A stretch of 64,000 nt of DNA from NCBI RefSeq assembly GCF_913063425.1, contig NZ_CAJXYK010000009.1, forward strand, positions 90,029 through 154,028, in the 5' to 3' direction. The position numbers and the translations under genes are program-made. Below, in pieces: positions 47,158 through 54,506 of the stretch (the first letter of the stretch is position 1; the number at the start of each line of letters is the position of its first letter). The notes beneath the pieces are model-generated. The model was not told the origin of the DNA. It worked only from the letters and a program-made list of their open reading frames with translations, and made no database searches. Source of the DNA: an uncultured Thiohalocapsa sp. (lineage in GTDB: Bacteria; Pseudomonadota; Gammaproteobacteria; Chromatiales; Chromatiaceae).

Positions 47158-48624
47158 ATGGGTAAGCCAACCGGATTCATGGAATACGACCGCGCCGAGA
47201 TGGCCTATGAGCCGGCGGCGGACCGCGTCGTGCACTACAACGAGTTCGTGCTGCCGCCGTCCGACGAAGAGATGGCGGTGCAGGGCGCGCGCTGCATGGA
47301 CTGCGGCATCCCCTACTGCCATCAGGGCTGTCCGGTGAACAACATCATCCCGGACTGGAACGACCTGGTGTATCAGCAGGACTGGGAGTCGGCCATCGAG
47401 GTGCTGCACAGCACCAACAACTTCCCGGAGTTCACCGGGCGCATCTGCCCGGCGCCCTGCGAGGCCGCCTGCACGCTCAACATCGACGACAAGCCCGTGG
47501 CCATCAAGGCCATCGAGCGCGCCATCGCCGACAAGGCCTGGGAAGAGGGCTGGGTGCGCCCGCAGGTGCCCGAGCACCGCACCGGCAAGCACATCGCCGT
47601 GGTGGGCTCCGGCCCCGCCGGGCTCGCCTGTGCGCAGCAGCTCGCCCGCGCCGGCCATGCCGTGTCGCTCTACGAGAAAGAAGACCGCATCGGCGGCCTG
47701 CTGCGCTACGGCATCCCGGACTTCAAGCTTGCCAAGAAGATGATCGACCGGCGCATGGCGCAGATGCGCACCGAGGGCGTGGAGTTCCACACCCATTGCC
47801 ACATCGGCGTGGACATCCCCATGGCCGATCTGATGGACGATCACGACGCCGTGGTCCTCGCCGGTGGCAGCGAGAAGCCCCGCGACCTGGATGTGCCCGG
47901 GCGCAGCTACGCCGGCATCCACTTCGCCATGGACTTTTTGCGCGCCAACTCCAAGCGCGTGCAGGGCGTGAGCGTGCCGGACGAGGACTTCATCAGCGCC
48001 CACGACAAGCACGTCATCGTCATCGGCGGCGGCGACACCGGCTCCGACTGCATCGGCACCAGCAACCGCCACGGCGCCAAGTCCATCACCCAGATCGAGA
48101 TCCTGGACAAGCCGCCGGAGAAGGAAGACAAGGGCCTCACCTGGCCCAACTGGCCCAACAAGCTGCGCACCTCCTCCTCCCAGGAGGAAGGCTGCGACCG
48201 CCACTGGAACGTGCTGACCAAATCCTTCGAGCACGACGGCGAGGGCAACGTCAGCGCGCTGAACTATGTCCTCGTGCGCTGGGACAAGGACGAGGACGGC
48301 CGCTGGCAGATGTCCGAGGTCCCGGGCTCCGAGGCCCAGTTCAAGGCCGACCTGGTGCTGCTCGCCATGGGCTTCGTGCATCCCGTGCACGAGGGCATGC
48401 TCGCCGAGCTCAAGGAGGCCAAGGGCCTGGAGCTCGACGCCCGCGGCAACGTCAAGGGCAGCACCGAAGGCCCCAAGGCCTACTACACCAACGTCGACGG
48501 CGTCTTCGCCGCCGGCGACATGCGCCGCGGCCAGTCGCTGGTGGTCTGGGCCATCCGCGAGGGGCGCCAGTGTGCGCGGGCGGTGGATGAGTGGCTGATG
48601 GGGACGACCGATCTGCCGCGGTGA
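47158..48624 (+). CDS. gltD: Glutamate synthase (NADPH) small subunit
   Basis: NADPH- and FAD-binding subunit passing electrons through 4Fe-4S clusters to GltB. 488 aa. N-terminal cluster cysteines: [17 protein letters not shown] and [14 protein letters not shown] site [16 protein letters not shown] near residue 145 and NADPH site [13 protein letters not shown] near 290, then the C-terminal [24 protein letters not shown] precedes the ATG. The 3' half (47938-48590) is identical to 52018-52670 downstream of the island; the last 30 bases differ. Confidence 0.98.
   Translation: MGKPTGFMEYDRAEMAYEPAADRVVHYNEFVLPPSDEEMAVQGARCMDCGIPYCHQGCPVNNIIPDWNDLVYQQDWESAIEVLHSTNNFPEFTGRICPAPCEAACTLNIDDKPVAIKAIERAIADKAWEEGWVRPQVPEHRTGKHIAVVGSGPAGLACAQQLARAGHAVSLYEKEDRIGGLLRYGIPDFKLAKKMIDRRMAQMRTEGVEFHTHCHIGVDIPMADLMDDHDAVVLAGGSEKPRDLDVPGRSYAGIHFAMDFLRANSKRVQGVSVPDEDFISAHDKHVIVIGGGDTGSDCIGTSNRHGAKSITQIEILDKPPEKEDKGLTWPNWPNKLRTSSSQEEGCDRHWNVLTKSFEHDGEGNVSALNYVLVRWDKDEDGRWQMSEVPGSEAQFKADLVLLAMGFVHPVHEGMLAELKEAKGLELDARGNVKGSTEGPKAYYTNVDGVFAAGDMRRGQSLVVWAIREGRQCARAVDEWLMGTTDLPR
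47938..48590 (+). repeat. 653-bp direct repeat, copy 1 (inside gltD)
   Basis: Base-for-base identical to 52018-52670 (constant offset 4080). Sequence similarity extends to 47922 on the left with one mismatch (47937 T versus 52017 C). To the right, 30 bases of diverged but homologous coding sequence run to the stop. Confidence 0.97.
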
Positions 48625-48663
48625 GGGCGGCTAGCGGCACGGAGCCTTGAGCGACGAAACTGG

Positions 48664-48689
48664 AAAGCGGCCCAACGGCCGCTTTTTTT
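48664..48689 (+). terminator. Intrinsic terminator of gltBD
   Basis: Stem AAAGCGGCC / GGCCGCTTT (9 bp) with loop CAAC, followed by a run of seven T counted from the stem end, 40 bases after the gltD stop. Confidence 0.93.
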
Positions 48690-48881
48690 GGTGTGTTGCT
48701 GGCGCAAGTCGAATCTCGCAACGGACAAGAGGTACGGTGCGCTGCCCGACGCGAACCCTTTGTCGGGCTTACCCCGGCCAATCACTTGGCGCGATATGCT
48801 TGCCGGTGCAGACCACCAGGTGGAAACGCTCACGGCGCATCCCGCCATTGATGTTGCTAGGGCCAGAGTGTTCGAAACGGC
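48690..48881. other. Spacer at the left edge of the accessory island
   Basis: About 190 bases between the gltBD terminator and the HigBA promoter. The frame of the toxin stays open back through this stretch, but the translation resembles no known family, and start and promoter signals point to 48919. Base composition falls toward the promoter. Confidence 0.4.
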
Positions 48882-48910
48882 TTGCCAGAGTATATCCACA
48901 CCGATATATT
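48882..48910 (+). promoter_or_regulatory. Sigma-70 promoter with overlapping operator for the HigBA-like module
   Basis: TTGCCA (48882-48887), a 17-bp spacer and TATATT (48905-48910) form a good sigma-70 promoter. A perfect inverted repeat TATATC-CACACC-GATATA (48891-48908) overlaps the spacer and -10, as expected for antitoxin autorepression. The toxin ATG at 48919 is only eight bases beyond the -10 and has no Shine-Dalgarno sequence, so the mRNA should be leaderless. Confidence 0.7.
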
Positions 48911-48918
48911 CATCCTCC

Positions 48919-49245
48919 ATGAAGCCCGTCAGATTTGTCGGCGACTCCCTCAAACGCCTGCGCGAATTTCCAAAGGACGCACGACAGGACGCCGGTTACC
49001 AGATCGAGCGGGTCCAACGCGGAGATCAACCGGTCGATTTCAAGCCGATGCCCAGTATCGGTCGCGGCGTCGAAGAGATCCGCATTCGAGACCGATCAGG
49101 CAGCTTTCGGGTCATCTACACGGCCCGATTGCGCGACGCCATCTACGTACTGCATGCGTTCCAGAAGAAGACCCAGACAACGGCCAAGAGCGACATCGAG
49201 CTGGCCCGAGGCCGATTCGAACGCCTAGCGCAAGAGAAATCATGA
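48919..49245 (+). CDS. RelE/HigB-type toxin (phage-derived Gp49-like family)
   Basis: 108-aa probable ribosome-dependent mRNA interferase. The fold signature is visible: [20 protein letters not shown] at the N-terminus, [23 protein letters not shown] in the middle, and [26 protein letters not shown] followed by a Lys/Arg-rich helix. It precedes its antitoxin, the toxin-first order typical of HigBA. Its stop codon overlaps the antitoxin start (ATGA). No frameshift or stop is present, so it looks intact. Confidence 0.88.
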   Translation: MKPVRFVGDSLKRLREFPKDARQDAGYQIERVQRGDQPVDFKPMPSIGRGVEEIRIRDRSGSFRVIYTARLRDAIYVLHAFQKKTQTTAKSDIELARGRFERLAQEKS

Positions 49246-49529
49246 GCGACACCGAGATCGAAACCTTCGACAGCGTCTGGGATGCCATCTCCCAGACACC
49301 GTCGGAAGCGGCCAATCTGAGACTGCGCGCCGACCTGATAACCCAGATCAGCGCCGTCATCGACGAGCGCGGCTGGACTCAGCGAGAGGCCGCCGAACAC
49401 TGCGGCGTATCTCAGCCGAGGATCAATGACCTGCTGCGAGGACGCATCTCCCGCTTCTCCCTCGATGCACTCGTCAACATCGCTGCCGCACTCGGGACCA
49501 GAGTGCGGGTGCAACTTGATGCTGCTTGA
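49242..49529 (+). CDS. HigA/XRE-type antitoxin
   Basis: 95-aa DNA-binding antitoxin. A helix-turn-helix of the HTH_37/XRE kind lies at about residues 38-80 (LITQISAVIDERGWTQREAA; CGVSQPRINDLLRGRISRFS), followed by LDALVNIAAALGTRVRVQL. It should neutralise the overlapping toxin and repress the operon through the palindrome at 48891-48908. The overlap of start and toxin stop implies coupled translation. Confidence 0.9.
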   Translation: MSDTEIETFDSVWDAISQTPSEAANLRLRADLITQISAVIDERGWTQREAAEHCGVSQPRINDLLRGRISRFSLDALVNIAAALGTRVRVQLDAA

Positions 49530-50472
49530 TCCCCGTGGTCTGCACCCGCTTCATCTGCGATGGCGGGCGACTGAGCGTGAACACGGTAATTGAAGGCCCC
49601 CCCGGTTTGCAGGAAGATTGAGGGAAATAGACGGGTTCTTGGGAATCGAAGTCCTGGAACAGGGATGCGGGAGGTAGGGAAGTTGTGAGCCACGCGCGCC
49701 CCCAAGGGGGGAGAGACGGAGCGGATCGGCGGCGTGTGGAGGTATGTCGGATGGCGCGCGCGATGGTATGCCTGGCGTAGCGCTCGGCATCGTGTCCGCG
49801 GCGCGGGGCGGCAGGCGCAAGCAGTCGTTGGTAGACGAGCGCCGGGTTGAGGCCGGTTTCGCGTGCAGCGCAGACCCATCCCCATTCGCGGGTGGATTCG
49901 GAGCGATCGACGCCGGGTGCGGGTGCTGGTGCGCACGCGATGTTGGCCGTCGGCTTGGCGTGAGCGGCGGATTGCAGAACGGGTGTCGGGTCCCAGGCAC
50001 AGGCGTGCGGGCTTGGCCGCTGGAGGACGTTGACCCACTCGCCGCCGCGCTTCCAATTTTTCATTCCGGCGAGGCGTCCGAGGTGCTCGCCGGAGCCTGA
50101 GCCGGGGGCGGCGCCGATGCGGGGGATGAGCCAGCGCTGGACGTGGCAGCGCTGCTGCTCGTCGAGGGCGCAGGTCAGGTGCAACCACTGATGGCAGCCG
50201 CCGAGCACGGACGTGTGCACCACCAGGGTGGCATATTTCCTGGCAATACGTTGCGCCATAGGGACAGGGACATCGTCGAGAAACACCTTTGGCCAGGGAA
50301 GGTCTCGTGCGGGGCGCACGTAGATATCGGCCTGTTGAACGTTGTGGACTCTGGCGAACGCGAGGGGGAGCTGATCGAGGGGGCGGTCGGCGGTCCACAG
50401 CATCGCCCCGTTGAGCGTGCGCACCGCCAGGTCGGCCCGCTTGATGCCGGCTTGGTGTCAGGCGTCGAGCAT
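49474..50472 (-). pseudogene. RepB-like DNA primase gene, probably broken
   Basis: The minus strand encodes a RepB/MobA-type primase domain: LPLAFARVHNVQQADIYVRP, FLDDVPVPMAQRIARKYATL, a GCHQWLHLTCALDEQQR segment, then GEHLGRLAGMKNWKRGGEWV and a C-terminal ESTREWGWVCAARE...DAERYARHTIARA. Such primases occur in integrative elements and plasmids. The likely ATG at 50470-50472 is followed at codon 5 by TGA (50458-50460), where Trp is expected; a GTG at 50424 could restart. The C-terminal end reads through into antisense antitoxin sequence, so the natural end is lost. Probably non-functional. Confidence 0.6.
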
Positions 50473-51352
50473 GGTGGCGGTGTGGGGATCGACCAACTCC
50501 ACGCTGCGCAAGTCCCAGCGGGCATAGGCGACGTGCACGTGCTCCAGCATGCAGTCCAGCGGTGAATTCCTGGGTCTGCATCGCCGCGCCGTTATCGCTC
50601 ATCACTGCCCGGGGCAGCCCACGCTTCTGCAACGCCTGCCCGAGGCCATGCACCAGGGTCTCGGCGGTTTCATCCAGATACCACTGCAGATGGCAGATCA
50701 GGCGGGAGTGAGCGTCGATGAGCGCCAGCAGCAGCGGTGTGGCCCAGATCCCGGCGCGGGTCCGCACCTTGCGCGACCCATGGTGGAAGTCCAGATACCA
50801 TAGGGCATGGACATGCTCGGCCTCGTAGCTGCGCACCTCGCAGGCCTCCAGGCGCCGGGCGGCCTGCTCGGCACCGCGGGTGCGGCGCGGATTGACACGA
50901 CGCCGGTGCAGTCCGGTGCGCTTCATGAAGCGGCGCACGGTGGCGTAGGAGGGTAACGGCCCCAGGCTGTCGTCCTCGGCCGCCAAGGCGGCGAGGTTGT
51001 CGTAGTGCAGCTGCACCGTCCAGCCAGGGTGTTACCGGTACTGGGCGCACACCACCTCGATCAGCTGCGCGGTGAGGCCGCGTTGCTGCCCGGCATCACG
51101 CCGCCGCCGCCGGCGCAGCGCCGCCACCGGATCCTGCGCGTCGCGGGCGAGGTAGTACCAGCGCTCCGAGGTGGCAAAGCCGAACCGCAGCGGCAGGCCC
51201 GTCACCGGATGGCGCCAGTCCTTGGCCGCCAGCGCCTTCAGCCGCACCCCCAAGTCTCCCGGCGGCGGTGGATCGGCCAACAACGGGCCGATGATGGCAA
51301 AGCGCAGCCGCGCCCAGCCATCAGGGTCCGAGTCACGTTTCTCCCCGGGCAT
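50473..51352 (-). pseudogene. DDE transposase/integrase-core (IS481-like) remnant
   Basis: The N-terminal part (from the ATG at 51352) reads PGEKRDSDPDGWARLRFAII to VCAQYR, then an in-frame TAA (51032-51034), then continues in the same frame with HPGWTVQLHYDNLAALAAED, the recognition region PSYATVRRFMKRTGLHRRRV, and the integrase core with HALWYLDFHHGSRKV and VMSDNGAAMQTQEF. Soon after the D-N motif a deletion shifts the frame; a short C-terminal scrap (HVAYARWDLRSVELVDPHTA) follows and runs into the primase start. The catalytic Glu region is missing. Two independent lesions make it inactive. No clear terminal inverted repeats were found. Confidence 0.8.
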
Positions 51353-51417
51353 TCGCGTCTCCCCCTGGTGCTGAACAACAAGACCAGAAGCCTAAGGAGC
51401 CGCCCGGGCGGGGGCGA

Positions 51418-51627
51418 TCACATCTTCTGCGGGTCGGCGCTCACCCTCAACGAGCCGGTCGCTGTCGTGACCGGGGAGATCAACAGCGCGCTGTGCAGCC
51501 GACCGCCGCAGCCACAGCCGCGGGCACGGACCTCCTCGGCGAGCGACTCGTCGATCCGCGTCAACAACTGGTAGAAACTGGTGTCGATGAGAAAGGCGTG
51601 ACACACTGGATCGATCTCTCTCGTCAT
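51418..51627 (-). pseudogene. Accessory small ORF of the transposase element, truncated
   Basis: Reads MTREIDPVCHAFLIDTSFYQ, LLTRIDESLAEEVRARGCGC and GGRLHSA, resembling the Cys-rich small protein encoded just upstream of this kind of transposase, where the cysteine motif is followed by YPRKPRG. Here the sequence diverges right after GGRLHSA and stops. It starts about 260 bp upstream of the transposase start and is probably part of the same decayed element. The assignment rests on recalled neighbours only. Confidence 0.45.
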
Positions 51628-51822
51628 TTGCGTAACTTGGAGACAGCCCCCTCGCACGACTTTCGTCAAGTTGTTTGCGGGGGTTTTTCGTTCTCCCTCA
51701 CCGAATCTGATCAGAATCCCGGCAGATCCCCTCAGAAAGTCTGCTCACTCTCACTGCCCGAGTGCCTCGTCGGCGATGTGCAGGGTCGGGATCGGCACCG
51801 GCGGCTTGGCTGGCGGTGTCGG

Positions 51823-52001
51823 TTACCGCAGCACTTCGTCGATGTTGTCTGCTTTCAAACTCTGCCGAAACCAGCGCAGCAGTGAATCCGGGTCCGCGTT
51901 TTGAACTTGTGTCCGGACCTCATCCGAAACTGGGCCGAATTTCTCTTCCAGGAGCAGCAGGAGCATGTGCGCCTCGCCGAGCTGGATGCCTCTGCGCTCA
52001 C
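51823..52001 (-). pseudogene. C-terminal fragment of an Rpn-type nuclease (DUF4351 region)
   Basis: The last 58 codons of a minus-strand gene, ending at TAA 51823-51825: GIQLGEAHMLLLLLEEKFGP, then VSDEVRTQVQNADPDSLLRW and FRQSLKADNIDEVLR. This matches the C-terminal DUF4351 tail of Rpn-family recombination-promoting nucleases / putative transposases. The N-terminal nuclease part is missing because the gltD duplicate begins at about 52002. The breakpoint therefore lies inside this gene. Confidence 0.65.
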
Positions 52002-52704
52002 CTTCGCCATGGACTTTCTGCGCGCCAACTCCAAGCGCGTGCAGGGCGTGAGCGTGCCGGACGAGGACTTCATCAGCGCCCACGACAAGCACGTCATCGT
52101 CATCGGCGGCGGCGACACCGGCTCCGACTGCATCGGCACCAGCAACCGCCACGGCGCCAAGTCCATCACCCAGATCGAGATCCTGGACAAGCCGCCGGAG
52201 AAGGAAGACAAGGGCCTCACCTGGCCCAACTGGCCCAACAAGCTGCGCACCTCCTCCTCCCAGGAGGAAGGCTGCGACCGCCACTGGAACGTGCTGACCA
52301 AATCCTTCGAGCACGACGGCGAGGGCAACGTCAGCGCGCTGAACTATGTCCTCGTGCGCTGGGACAAGGACGAGGACGGCCGCTGGCAGATGTCCGAGGT
52401 CCCGGGCTCCGAGGCCCAGTTCAAGGCCGACCTGGTGCTGCTCGCCATGGGCTTCGTGCATCCCGTGCACGAGGGCATGCTCGCCGAGCTCAAGGAGGCC
52501 AAGGGCCTGGAGCTCGACGCCCGCGGCAACGTCAAGGGCAGCACCGAAGGCCCCAAGGCCTACTACACCAACGTCGACGGCGTCTTCGCCGCCGGCGACA
52601 TGCGCCGCGGCCAGTCGCTGGTGGTCTGGGCCATCCGCGAGGGGCGCCAGTGTGCGCGGGCGGTGGATGAATGGTTGATGGGGAGCAGTGACCTGCCGCG
52701 GTGA
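52002..52704 (+). pseudogene. Truncated duplicate of gltD (3' half)
   Basis: Encodes GltD from about residue 256 to the stop, identical to the intact gene over 653 bp. It lacks the FeS and FAD parts, so it cannot be a working glutamate synthase subunit. An open frame begins at 51901 in antisense of the Rpn fragment and runs in frame into it, so a chimeric 267-aa protein is conceivable but unlikely. The final codons differ from gltD ([12 protein letters not shown] versus [12 protein letters not shown], with synonymous changes), and it has its own terminator. Confidence 0.93.
52018..52670 (+). repeat. 653-bp direct repeat, copy 2
   Basis: Identical to 47938-48590. The two copies flank the left part of the island (HigBA, transposase and primase remnants, Rpn fragment), a substrate for RecA-mediated deletion of 4080 bp. 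Confidence 0.97.
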
Positions 52705-52739
52705 CGGGGGGCGCGGCAGGGAGGCCGGGGACGACTGAG

Positions 52740-52766
52740 AAAGCGGCCGGAGGGCCGCTTTGTTTG
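52740..52766 (+). terminator. Terminator after the gltD duplicate
   Basis: Stem AAAGCGGCC / GGCCGCTTT with loop GGAG, then TGTTT. The stem is the same as the gltBD terminator but loop, tail and flanks differ, so this is a diverged homologue of it. Confidence 0.85.
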
Positions 52767-52893
52767 TGTAGCCCACTCTCCATGATCGTCGAGCCGCTTG
52801 ACATGAACGTCCTGCCTGGTAAGTGGGAAGATCTTGTTGCGAAACGTCCGAACAAGCAAGGCAGCATCGAACCGATCTCCCAGAGAACCCGCC

Positions 52894-53223
52894 ATGAGCT
52901 CAGAACTGCGGACTATCGAAGCGTTGCTCCCCGGACTCTCCCCAGGTGACAAGGCGCAGTTGCTGCAATGGCTTGCCCAGGATCTCGGCGGAACCACGCC
53001 CGGCATCGAGAAAACGCCCGCTGTCTGCGGCGGAGCAGCACGCATTGTGCGCACACGTATTCCGGTGTGGATACTGGAGCAGGCGCGTCGATTGGGAACC
53101 AGCGATGCGGACATCCTTCGGTGCTACCCGACGTTGACGGCCGAGGATCTCGCTAACGCCTGGAGCTACGTCAGAAGACGACGCACGGAAATCGAGCGAG
53201 ATATCGCCGACAACGAGGCCTGA
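52894..53223 (+). CDS. DUF433 family antitoxin
   Basis: 109-aa VapB-like/DUF433 protein: an N-terminal segment ([20 protein letters not shown]), the [24 protein letters not shown] core and the [20 protein letters not shown] helix that forms the DNA-binding fold. It normally precedes a DUF5615 PIN-like toxin, and such a toxin gene follows 4 nt later but is broken. The ATG at 52894 matches the start of the second, degraded copy at 54129. It looks intact itself. Confidence 0.87.
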   Translation: MSSELRTIEALLPGLSPGDKAQLLQWLAQDLGGTTPGIEKTPAVCGGAARIVRTRIPVWILEQARRLGTSDADILRCYPTLTAEDLANAWSYVRRRRTEIERDIADNEA

Positions 53224-53227
53224 CCCA

Positions 53228-53565
53228 GTGGCGCGGCGTTACGGCAACGGAAACTTCCCGCTGCCGGTTGTCCAGGCGCTGCGCAAGCGAGGGCACGATG
53301 TCCTAACGATTCAGGAAACGGGCAACGCGGGGGCGCTTTGCCCGACACCGAGGTTCTGCGCTTCGCGACGGCAGAAAACCGCACCGTCCTGACCCTGAAC
53401 CGAAAGGACTTCATTCGCCTGCATCAGCAGTCGCCGATCCACGCTGGCATCATCGTGTGCACCTTCGACCCGGATTTCCCGGCCCAGGCCGAGCGCATCC
53501 ACCAGGCGATAGCAGCCGCTGGTGATTTGGTGGGCAAGCTCCTGCGCGTCAATCGGCCTCGGTAA
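53228..53565 (+). pseudogene. DUF5615 PIN-like toxin gene, frameshifted
   Basis: The first frame reads from GTG 53228: GNFPLPVVQALRKRGHDVL...NAGA, then must shift near 53335 to PDTEVLRFATAENRTVLTLN and RKDFIRLHQQSPIHAGIIVC to the stop at 53565. One base is missing (or two are extra) at the junction GGGGGCGCTTTGCCC. In addition the first acidic residue of the usual D/E-N-F-P motif is Gly. Both lesions suggest the toxin is dead while its DUF433 antitoxin remains. Confidence 0.78.
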
Positions 53566-53628
53566 CGCCACGGACAGGCACGACGAATCCGTCCGTAGAG
53601 CAAGAAAGGGTACGTCCACTGAACCGCG

Positions 53629-53787
53629 CGAGACCTGCTGCGCTTGGTGCACTCTTTTCGCGAGGGCGTCGAGGAAGAAGAGCGCTGGCCGACGGCTGCG
53701 GAGTCCCTGCGCGAGGGCTGGCAGGACGCGCAGGCCGGTCGCGTGCGCGATGTCGACACCCTTTGGCATGGCATTGACGCCGAATGA
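53629..53787 (+). pseudogene. Remnant of an antitoxin gene preceding a RelE-like toxin
   Basis: An open frame encoding [20 protein letters not shown], then [17 protein letters not shown] and [14 protein letters not shown] ends four bases before the RelE-like toxin ATG. It resembles small antitoxins paired with such toxins. The normal start seems lost: an in-frame TGA lies at 53620-53622, and the upstream TCCACTGAACCGCGC begins with ACG where ATG is expected, offset by an apparent GA duplication. A GTG at 53647 could still give a 46-aa C-terminal antitoxin. The family was recalled, not searched. Confidence 0.5.
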
Positions 53788-53790
53788 GCA

Positions 53791-54132
53791 ATGAAGGTTG
53801 GTTACACGGATGCCTTCAAACGACAGCTCAAGCGCCTGAGCCGGCGCTATCGGGGGATTTGGAGGGATGTGCAGCCGATCATCGACCAGTTGGCGGCCGG
53901 TGACACGCCGGGGGCGCGAATTCAGGGTATCGAGCATGTCCTGTACAAGGTCCGCGCGCCGAACAGCGACAGCAGCCGGGGCAAGCGCGGCGGATACAGG
54001 ATCATTGACTTTTTGTGCACGCCCGGCGAAGTCGTGCTGGTGGCGATCTACTCCAAGGTCGATCAGGCAGACATCGGGCGGGACGAGCTGTTGACCATCA
54101 TCGATGCCAGTCTCCGGGAGGACCCGCCATGA
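53791..54132 (+). CDS. RelE/ParE superfamily toxin-like protein
   Basis: 113 aa, apparently intact: KVGYTDAFKRQLKRLSRRYR, a helical hairpin, ARIQGIEHVLYKVRAPNSDS, RGKRGGYRIIDFLCTPGEVV, LVAIYSKVDQADI. The basic strands and GGYR segment are typical of RelE-like mRNA interferases. Its cognate antitoxin upstream looks damaged, so the toxin may be inactive, poorly expressed, or neutralised by a truncated or foreign antitoxin. The next ORF starts inside its stop region (ATGA). Confidence 0.83.
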   Translation: MKVGYTDAFKRQLKRLSRRYRGIWRDVQPIIDQLAAGDTPGARIQGIEHVLYKVRAPNSDSSRGKRGGYRIIDFLCTPGEVVLVAIYSKVDQADIGRDELLTIIDASLREDPP

Positions 54133-54435
54133 GCCCGGAGCTCCGGACGATTGAAGCACTGCTCCCCGAGCTCTCCCCAGGCGACAAGGCGCAGCTCCTT
54201 GCAATGGCTCGCCCAGGACCTCGGCGGGGCCACCACGCCCGGGATCGAGAAGACAACCGGCGTCTGCGGCGGCGCCGCACGCATCCTGCGTACACGTATT
54301 CCGGTGTGGGTCCTGGAACAGGCACGTCGGTTGGGAACCAGCGAAGCGGACATCCTTCGGTGCTACCCAACGGCAGAACAGCGTGCAGTCCTGACCCTGA
54401 ATCGCAAGGACTTCATTCGGCTGCATCAGCAGTCG
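54129..54435 (+). pseudogene. Second DUF433 antitoxin copy, frameshifted and deletion-fused to DUF5615 toxin
   Basis: Starts like the first copy ([20 protein letters not shown]). An extra T near 54200 then shifts the frame; the other frame continues [18 protein letters not shown] to ADILRCYPT. At that point it joins directly to AEQRAVLTLNRKDFIRLHQQ, which belongs to the DUF5615 toxin. So it is an internal-deletion derivative of the same antitoxin-toxin pair at 52894-53565, and is truncated again after HQQS, 70 bases before the ilvD stop. Confidence 0.82.
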
Positions 54436-54506
54436 ACAGGGGCCCCGCGTCCAAGGCCCGTCACCCGCCGGCGCAGGCCCGCTTCGAGCGATCACATCTT
54501 TGGGCC

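Noticed and set aside
48688..48918. N-terminal extension of the HigB-like toxin
   Set aside because: The frame is open, but toxin family homology, the promoter and the -10 position all place the start at 48919.
50143..51574. Plus-strand open frames across the transposase/primase region
   Set aside because: They are antisense shadows of the minus-strand transposase and primase sequences and show no family motif.
51901..52704. Functional 267-aa GltD-like protein
   Set aside because: It begins in antisense of an Rpn fragment and lacks the FeS and FAD regions; it is best treated as a gene fragment.
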